From Planctomycetaceae bacterium UBA6172 (lineage in GTDB: Bacteria > Planctomycetota > Planctomycetia > Pirellulales > Pirellulaceae): 10,688 nt of DNA. Below are positions 5,855 to 10,688 of the stretch, piece by piece. The first letter of the stretch is position 1. Each line of letters opens with the position of its first letter. Below the pieces are notes generated by a model. The model saw only the letters and a program-made list of their open reading frames with translations. It was not told the origin of the DNA and searched no databases. Both the position numbers and the translations under genes were made by a program. The DNA is taken from contig DITY01000287.1 in NCBI GenBank assembly GCA_002422955.1, positions 1 through 10,688 of the forward strand, written 5' to 3'.

Positions 5855-7414
5855 TCAGGTGGCGATCGCCCCGCTCCGTAGCCCATCGGCACGCTCGCGG
5901 ATGGCGGCCAGCTCTGTCTCCGATTTGCGTTCCAAGTTTTTCAACTGCATCGCCATCCGGTGATTGGCTCGGAAACGATCGCGATGCCGGTCGAGAAAAT
6001 CCCAGTACAACGTCGTGAAAGGGCAAGCGTCATCGCCGATCGACCGTTTGGGGTCATAGCGACACCCCTGGCAGTGATTGCTCATGCCGCGGATGTAGTT
6101 GCCGCTGGCGCAGTACGGCTTCGTCGCCATGATGCCGCCGTCACCATGTTGGCTCATCCCCAAACAATTCGGCAGGCTGACCCAATCGATCGCGTCGGCA
6201 TACATCGCCAGGTGCCAATCGTTGAATCGCGCGGGATGGACACCGAGTAACTGGGCATAGAGCCCGAGCACCATCAGCCGCTGGATGTGATGCGCGTAGG
6301 CCGTTTGGATCAACAATCGCATCGCATCGGCGACGCAGGCCATTTCCGTTTTGCCGTCCCAGAAACAGGCGGGGACGTCGCGATCCGCATCGCAACCCAA
6401 CGCATTCAGCGACGCGTACTCGGGCATCTTCAGCCAATAGATCCCGCGGACGTATTCCCGCCATCCGAGCACCTGCCGCACGAAACCCTCGGCGCTGTTG
6501 ATCGGCACCCGGCCGCTGGTCCACGCCCCGACCGCCGCGGCGACGACCTCCGCCGCCGACAGCAGGTGCAGGTTCATGGCATGGCTGAGCCGCGAGTGAT
6601 AAAGGAAGCCGCTCCCCGACCACATCGCATCCTGATATTCGCCGAACCTCGCCAGCCGATGATCGACAAAGTCTTGCAAGGCAACCAAGGCTTGCTCGCG
6701 GGTCACCGGCAAATCGAAGGCATCGGCCGATCCGGGATGATCGGGAAAGCGGCTCCGGACCATGGCGATCACTTCTCGGGTGATCGCATCCGGCGCGAAG
6801 GAGGGGACCGGAGGAACTTTGCCCGGGCCGGACTTGCCGAACTTTTGACGATTGTCATGGTCAAAGTTCCACTGCCCGCCGACCGGTTCGTCGCCGTCGG
6901 TCATCAGCACGCCATGCTCGCTCCGCATCACGCGATAGAAGTTTTCCATCACCAGCGACTTTTTTCCCGCAGCCCAGCGGGCGAATCGCTCGGGCGTGCA
7001 GTAAAAATCGCGATCTTCGCGAAACTCGATCTCCACCCCGGCTTGTTGGCAGGTCTCGGTCAAAATCTGCTTGACCCGATAGTCCCCCGGTCGGGTGACG
7101 ATCACCTTTCGCGGGCGGTGTTGTCGGATCGCCCGCTCCAGTAGGTTGCCAAAACCGCAACCTCGGTCGTGCTGCGGGTCGGGAGATAACGCGTGGTAAT
7201 CGATCGGCAAGTGCTGCCGAATCAGCGTCTCGCGGAAGTGTCGCATCGGGGCAAAGAAGCCGACCAGACGATAGCGGTGGCACCAGACGTGTGTCGCTTC
7301 CTCGTCGTTCTCGGCCATCCAAATCAGGTCGCGGTCTGGCTGCAACCCATCCAACGCCGACAGCCCGAGCGATAACTGGTCTCCCAGCACAATGACCAAA
7401 TGGCGGATCGACAT
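5855..7414 (-). CDS. Iron-sulfur photolyase/cryptochrome (PhrB/FeS-BCP class)
   Basis: A full-length 519-residue member of the prokaryotic FeS photolyase/cryptochrome class, once annotated as 'deoxyribodipyrimidine photolyase-related'. The N-terminal Rossmann-like domain opens LVIVLGDQLS (6-15); the C-terminal helical FAD domain holds LYHSRLSHAMNLHLLS (271-286) and the GWREYVRGIYW block (317-327). Four cysteines, C360, C448, C451 and C464, have the spacing 88-3-13 that I recall for the [4Fe-4S] ligands of Agrobacterium PhrB (350, 438, 441, 454). The pair H375-H376 falls where PhrB has its catalytic His. Known relatives repair (6-4) photoproducts using blue light, with FAD and a lumazine antenna; some act as photoreceptors, so repair rather than signalling is inference. 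There is no visible Shine-Dalgarno sequence. The stop lies 6 bases from that of the zinc-ribbon gene, tail to tail; the FHA gene is divergent. Confidence 0.93.
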   Translation of the reverse strand: MSIRHLVIVLGDQLSLGLSALDGLQPDRDLIWMAENDEEATHVWCHRYRLVGFFAPMRHFRETLIRQHLPIDYHALSPDPQHDRGCGFGNLLERAIRQHRPRKVIVTRPGDYRVKQILTETCQQAGVEIEFREDRDFYCTPERFARWAAGKKSLVMENFYRVMRSEHGVLMTDGDEPVGGQWNFDHDNRQKFGKSGPGKVPPVPSFAPDAITREVIAMVRSRFPDHPGSADAFDLPVTREQALVALQDFVDHRLARFGEYQDAMWSGSGFLYHSRLSHAMNLHLLSAAEVVAAAVGAWTSGRVPINSAEGFVRQVLGWREYVRGIYWLKMPEYASLNALGCDADRDVPACFWDGKTEMACVADAMRLLIQTAYAHHIQRLMVLGLYAQLLGVHPARFNDWHLAMYADAIDWVSLPNCLGMSQHGDGGIMATKPYCASGNYIRGMSNHCQGCRYDPKRSIGDDACPFTTLYWDFLDRHRDRFRANHRMAMQLKNLERKSETELAAIRERADGLRSGAIAT

Positions 7415-7713
7415 CGACGTTCGGCTCGGGGAATGGGTACGGTGGCGGGCGATGGACGGAGAGCGTCTGACCTTGCCGCATGATTGCTTGCAGTATCGAC
7501 GATGGTAAAGGTGCCCCGCCGCGGGCTCGCGCGGCGGTTCGCGGACGAATCATCAAAAAGGAACCCTTCCGCCAATTCTTGATGCAGAATCGGGCGCTTC
7601 GTCACCGATATCGATTCAAAGAAATGCTCCGCCGATTCGTGTAGCCGACCGTTGGCTCAACTTCGCCGGTCCAGTCGCAACCCGGCCGAGTGGTAAGGTC
7701 CGATGGGATGGCG
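7415..7713. other. Divergent intergenic region between photolyase and FHA genes
   Basis: About 300 bases that must hold the promoters of both divergent genes. A perfect 8-bp hairpin, CCGCCGCG/CGCGGCGG (7516-7523 with 7530-7537, loop GGCTCG), sits in the middle with no T run on either side. I could not identify a convincing -35/-10 pair for either direction. Confidence 0.4.
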
Positions 7714-7718
7714 GGAGG
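7714..7718 (+). promoter_or_regulatory. Ribosome-binding site that sets the FHA start at 7723
   Basis: GGAGG lies 4 bases before the ATG at 7723 and only 1 base before the tandem ATG at 7720, which favours 7723. In-frame starts at 7690 (GTG) and 7708 (ATG) lie upstream of it and would leave it inside the coding region. Confidence 0.6.
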
Positions 7719-7722
7719 AATG

Positions 7723-9171
7723 ATGAGTCTGGTGACACCCCAGTCGAGCGTCGTCGCGACGGATGATTTGAGTCCGACCGCGTCGGGAGAACTTGCTCGC
7801 GTCGAAGCCGACGCGTTGGAGTTGCGAATCCACCGCCTCGGCACCCCCGATCGGCGGCTGCGCGTTCGAGTCGAGCGTTGCACCTTGGGTAGCGGCGAAG
7901 GGTGTACGGTCCGCTTGGCTGATCCAGCGATTTGCGAATTGCACGCCGTGATCCTCTCCGCGGCTGGCCGCGTGCTGATCCGCGGTTACTCAATCCCGCT
8001 CGAGATCAACGGCCAATTCGCGATCGAAGCGTTCCTGAAGCCCGGCGACATCTTCCATCTGGGAAGTTATCGATTCGAAATCCTGGCGCTCCCGGCACAT
8101 GCCCAGCCGCCGTCCGTGGTCGATCCCGGTACGACGGGCACGGAGCAGGCGATTCGAGCGCAGTGGTTGCGGACGCAGCAGCGGCTCGAAGCCCTCACCC
8201 AGCGTTATCAGGAAACGCTGGAATCGCTGGAGCAGGCTCGCGAGGAATCGCACCAGGCGCGGCGGCGGATCGAAGCCTTGCAACGCGAGTGCCGGGACCG
8301 TGTCGACCTGCAAGCTCACCAAGCCAGGGCGCACGCCGAGGAACTTCAAGGCCATTCCGATCAGGCCTCGCAGCTCCAACTCGAAGTCCTGCGACTGCGC
8401 GGCGAGATCGATCAATACCGCATTCAAGTCGAACAGTACGAACGGGAGCAGGAACGCGGAGCACTTCGGGAAAAGCGGCTCCTCGCCGCAACCGAGTCCC
8501 ATGAAGCGGACCGTGCCCAATGGAAACTCCGCTTAGCCGAACTGGCGGAGCAAGTTCAACGGCTCCAGGCCGAGCGGGATGCCCTCCCGATCCCACGCTC
8601 GACGGTGCAAGCAGTCGTCGATGTTCCCCGGCCCGGCGAAAACACGTCGACCGAATCGGTCGAAGCCCGGATGGGTTATCTGCTGGCACAGATCGGCAAG
8701 TTGACGGAAGAATCGCTCGACCCGATCCATGCGAGGGATGCCGAACCGAACGCCCCCGCCATCACCCCCGCCAACGTGCTGCCTCAATCGGACAGGCTGA
8801 CCCAACCGAGCGGGGCGGGGCGACTGCGGTCGGAACCGAGCCTGGCTCGCATACCGGCCGCGGCACCCGTTTCGAACCCGACCGAACCGTCGGAGCAGCA
8901 CGCGTGGCCGACGGCACCTGCCCTGGCGGCGATTCCCGCCGTGAGCCTGCGCCCGCGACTGGATCGTTGGCAGTACTTCGTCGTTCCGATCCTGGCGGTG
9001 TTGTTCTTCGCTCTGGGCAGTCGCCTCAGCGAACTGTCGCTGGTCTGGAATACCGCGGGCGGACTGGCCTGCGGCCTGATGGTGTTTTTCGCCTACGACA
9101 TCTGGCGGGAACATTCGATCGCCCGGTGGACAACGACGGCCAACGCCCAGCGCCAGCGTCCGTTGGCATAG
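7723..9171 (+). CDS. FHA-domain, coiled-coil protein with two C-terminal membrane helices
   Basis: A 482-residue protein. Residues about 45-121 have the FHA fold pattern: CTLGSGEGCTVRLADPAICELH (53-74), LEINGQ (93-98) and LKPGDIFHLGSYRFEIL (105-121). FHA domains normally bind phosphothreonine, but the Arg of the GR motif is S57 and the Ser of SxxH is C71; H74 and N96-G97 remain. Residues about 140-288 form a long Gln/Glu/Arg-rich coiled coil, probably for oligomerisation. A Pro/Ala-rich disordered stretch (about 290-412) follows, then two hydrophobic helices (about 417-432 and 444-460), placing both termini on the same, presumably cytoplasmic, side. It converges on the PSD1-type gene with a 77-base gap and stands apart from the divergent photolyase. 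It resembles a scaffold or envelope-associated adaptor; no kinase or phosphatase gene is nearby. Confidence 0.82.
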   Translation: MSLVTPQSSVVATDDLSPTASGELARVEADALELRIHRLGTPDRRLRVRVERCTLGSGEGCTVRLADPAICELHAVILSAAGRVLIRGYSIPLEINGQFAIEAFLKPGDIFHLGSYRFEILALPAHAQPPSVVDPGTTGTEQAIRAQWLRTQQRLEALTQRYQETLESLEQAREESHQARRRIEALQRECRDRVDLQAHQARAHAEELQGHSDQASQLQLEVLRLRGEIDQYRIQVEQYEREQERGALREKRLLAATESHEADRAQWKLRLAELAEQVQRLQAERDALPIPRSTVQAVVDVPRPGENTSTESVEARMGYLLAQIGKLTEESLDPIHARDAEPNAPAITPANVLPQSDRLTQPSGAGRLRSEPSLARIPAAAPVSNPTEPSEQHAWPTAPALAAIPAVSLRPRLDRWQYFVVPILAVLFFALGSRLSELSLVWNTAGGLACGLMVFFAYDIWREHSIARWTTTANAQRQRPLA

Positions 9172-9248
9172 TCACCTCGCCATCGCCCGGTGACCTACGC
9201 ACACCGCCCACAGCGCGGGGTGCATGACACAGGTCTCAACGTGAACGC

Positions 9249-10688
9249 TCAGTCCACATACAGCAGTTCGTTGCTGTTGAGCATCGCGATGCAGAGCGTG
9301 AGCAACCGGTCGTTCAGGGTGTCCGGTGTCGTCCCCAAAAAAGCGAACGCTCGCCCAGACTCCGCCACGCTCGGCGGCCGTGAGAACGCGAGGCGATACA
9401 ACCGCTCGATGAGATGCCGACGGTCTGGCGACGTTTCGCCGGACTTCGTGGCAACCGCGTTCGCATCGCGCGGCGAGTCGGCTTCGCGGAGCAGGCGATC
9501 ACGCAGGCCCAGGGCCGTGGTGAAGCTGAACTCGCTGTTGAGCATCATCAGCGCCTGGGTGGGTGTGGTCGATGGGTTGCGGCGGCCGCAAACGGCGCCG
9601 GCATCGGGGCGATCGAAAGCTTCGAACAGCGGGTATCGGAGGTTGCGACGGGCGAACAGATAGACGCTGCGCCGCGCATGGTCGGCCGCGTCTGGGCTGG
9701 TTGTCCATTGCCCCTTGAGCAACGTTTCGACCAACTCCGCGGGCAACGGTGGCATCACTCCAGGGCCACCGACTCGGTGATCCAATTCACCGCTGACAAA
9801 CAGCAGCGTGTCCCGAATCGCTTCCCCTTCCAATCGTCGCCGTGGGTAGCGGCTGTAGTGGACGTTGTCGGGGTCGTGGCGGCGGTTGTGCTCGAGCCAA
9901 GCCGTTGGCGGCGAATCGTCCGACCTCACGTCGCCAGCTTGACGAAAGGTCGCGGACAGGACGATCTCGCGATGCAACCCCTTCATGCTCCAACCGCCAT
10001 CGCGAAGTCGACAGGCGAGGTGGTCCAGCAACGCGGGATCGCTCGGGCCATCGGCGATCAAGCCAAAGTCGTTCGGATTGCCTGCCAAGCCGCGGCCGAA
10101 ATGGTGTTGCCAGATCCGGTTGGCCATCACCCGCGCGACCAGCGGATTCGTGGCGTTGGTCAACCAAGCGGCGAACGCCGCCCGGGCATTGCCGACGTCG
10201 AACGATTCCGGGCTCTCATCGCCAACCGCGATCCGCGGCGGTCGCGGCCGAACCTCCGGACCCGGTTGGTCGAGTTCGCCCCGATGATAGAACCGCGGTG
10301 TCACTTCGCCCGCTCCGGACGCGAACTGGGTGACCGCGACATCGCGTTTCAGCGGCGGAATCGCCGGTTCAAAGACAGCTCGCAAACGATAGAAGTCGGC
10401 TTGGCTGATCGGGTCGTACTTGTGATCGTGGCACTGCGCGCATTGCAACTGCAGACCGAGCAGCACTTCGCCCACGGTCGAAGTGATTTCGTTCAACTTG
10501 TCATGACGTCGCAGCTCCTGCTCGTTCAGGTCCGGCATGTCGGGGCCGGCCAAGCAGAAGGTCGTGGCGATCCGGTCAGCGGGTAAACCGGTCAAGTCGC
10601 CCGCGATCTGCAGCCGCACGAACTCGTCATACGGCAGGTCGCGGTTCAGCGCGTCGATGACCCACTGACGATAGCGCCAGGCCTCGGG
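9249..10688 (-). CDS. PSD1-type protein, DUF1549/DUF1553 with CxxCH (5' end off window)
   Basis: The frame is open through the right edge, so the visible 479 residues are the C-terminal part only. A start at 10619 would be an artefact: the frame continues upstream through PYDEFV, the conserved text just before RLQIAGD. Numbering from the edge, residues up to about 105 are the end of DUF1549 (PSCyt2), with a haem-type motif CAQCHDHKYDP beginning at 83 (C83, C86, H87). DUF1553 (PSD1) follows, with NPLVARVMANRIWQHHFGRG, DFG, LREIV-like LHREIVLSATFR, RRNLRYPLFEAFDRPD and TPTQALMMLNS. It ends LLYVD. The family is abundant in planctomycetes, is probably exported, and is often fused to a further N-terminal haem domain; its biochemical role is not established. 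DUF1501 genes commonly follow these genes, but here the next gene downstream is the convergent FHA gene. Confidence 0.93.
   Translation of the reverse strand, partial: PEAWRYRQWVIDALNRDLPYDEFVRLQIAGDLTGLPADRIATTFCLAGPDMPDLNEQELRRHDKLNEITSTVGEVLLGLQLQCAQCHDHKYDPISQADFYRLRAVFEPAIPPLKRDVAVTQFASGAGEVTPRFYHRGELDQPGPEVRPRPPRIAVGDESPESFDVGNARAAFAAWLTNATNPLVARVMANRIWQHHFGRGLAGNPNDFGLIADGPSDPALLDHLACRLRDGGWSMKGLHREIVLSATFRQAGDVRSDDSPPTAWLEHNRRHDPDNVHYSRYPRRRLEGEAIRDTLLFVSGELDHRVGGPGVMPPLPAELVETLLKGQWTTSPDAADHARRSVYLFARRNLRYPLFEAFDRPDAGAVCGRRNPSTTPTQALMMLNSEFSFTTALGLRDRLLREADSPRDANAVATKSGETSPDRRHLIERLYRLAFSRPPSVAESGRAFAFLGTTPDTLNDRLLTLCIAMLNSNELLYVD

Noticed and set aside
9171..9194. Terminator between the FHA and PSD1-type genes
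   Set aside because: GTCACC/GGTGAC pair perfectly, but the stem is only 6 bp with a 12-base loop and there is no T run on either strand.
9414..10586. Long open frame (390 codons) on the plus strand opposite the PSD1-type gene
   Set aside because: The minus strand carries clear DUF1549/DUF1553 motifs throughout, so this is a shadow frame.

Overview
The window looks like chromosome from a GC-rich member of the Planctomycetes, probably a Pirellulales-type relative. The best evidence is the partial PSD1-type protein (DUF1549/DUF1553 with an internal CxxCH) at the right edge, a family hugely expanded in that phylum. Also typical are a zinc-ribbon/GYF_2 membrane protein, an FHA/coiled-coil membrane protein, secreted BON-domain and lipoprotein-like proteins of lineage-restricted type, and several starts with no good Shine-Dalgarno sequence. 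No database search was possible; family calls rest on motifs read by eye.

Layout, left to right: a rho-independent terminator of an unseen upstream gene (9-44); a 103-bp near-palindromic repeat (45-147); a small, very acidic 68-residue protein (184-390); a secreted protein with two BON domains and a Pro/Gln/Tyr-rich tail (647-1855), closed by a strong terminator (1977-2014); a hairpin-rich noncoding stretch; a lipoprotein-like His/Cys-rich protein (2347-2937); a short-chain dehydrogenase-like protein that lacks most of the SDR catalytic residues (3160-4008); an exported protein with a C-terminal haem c motif (4171-5139); and, 37 bases later, a tail-anchored zinc-ribbon/GYF_2 protein (5177-5848). 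On the minus strand, tail to tail with the last gene and only 6 bases away, is an iron-sulfur photolyase/cryptochrome of the PhrB class (7414-5855). Divergent from it is an FHA/coiled-coil protein with two C-terminal membrane helices (7723-9171). The PSD1-type gene (minus, 9249-10688) runs off the right edge and converges on the FHA gene.

The genes do not form one obvious pathway. The only likely co-transcribed pair is the haem protein and the zinc-ribbon protein. A common thread is the cell envelope: four products carry export signals or lipoprotein-like N-termini, or belong to a family usually found outside the cytoplasm, and two more are membrane anchored. The photolyase is a stand-alone DNA-repair or light-sensing gene. 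I found no CRISPR array, tRNA, rRNA, transposase gene or phage gene. The points most worth a second look are the repeat at 45-147, the SDR with degenerate active site, and the FHA domain that has lost its usual phosphothreonine-contacting residues.
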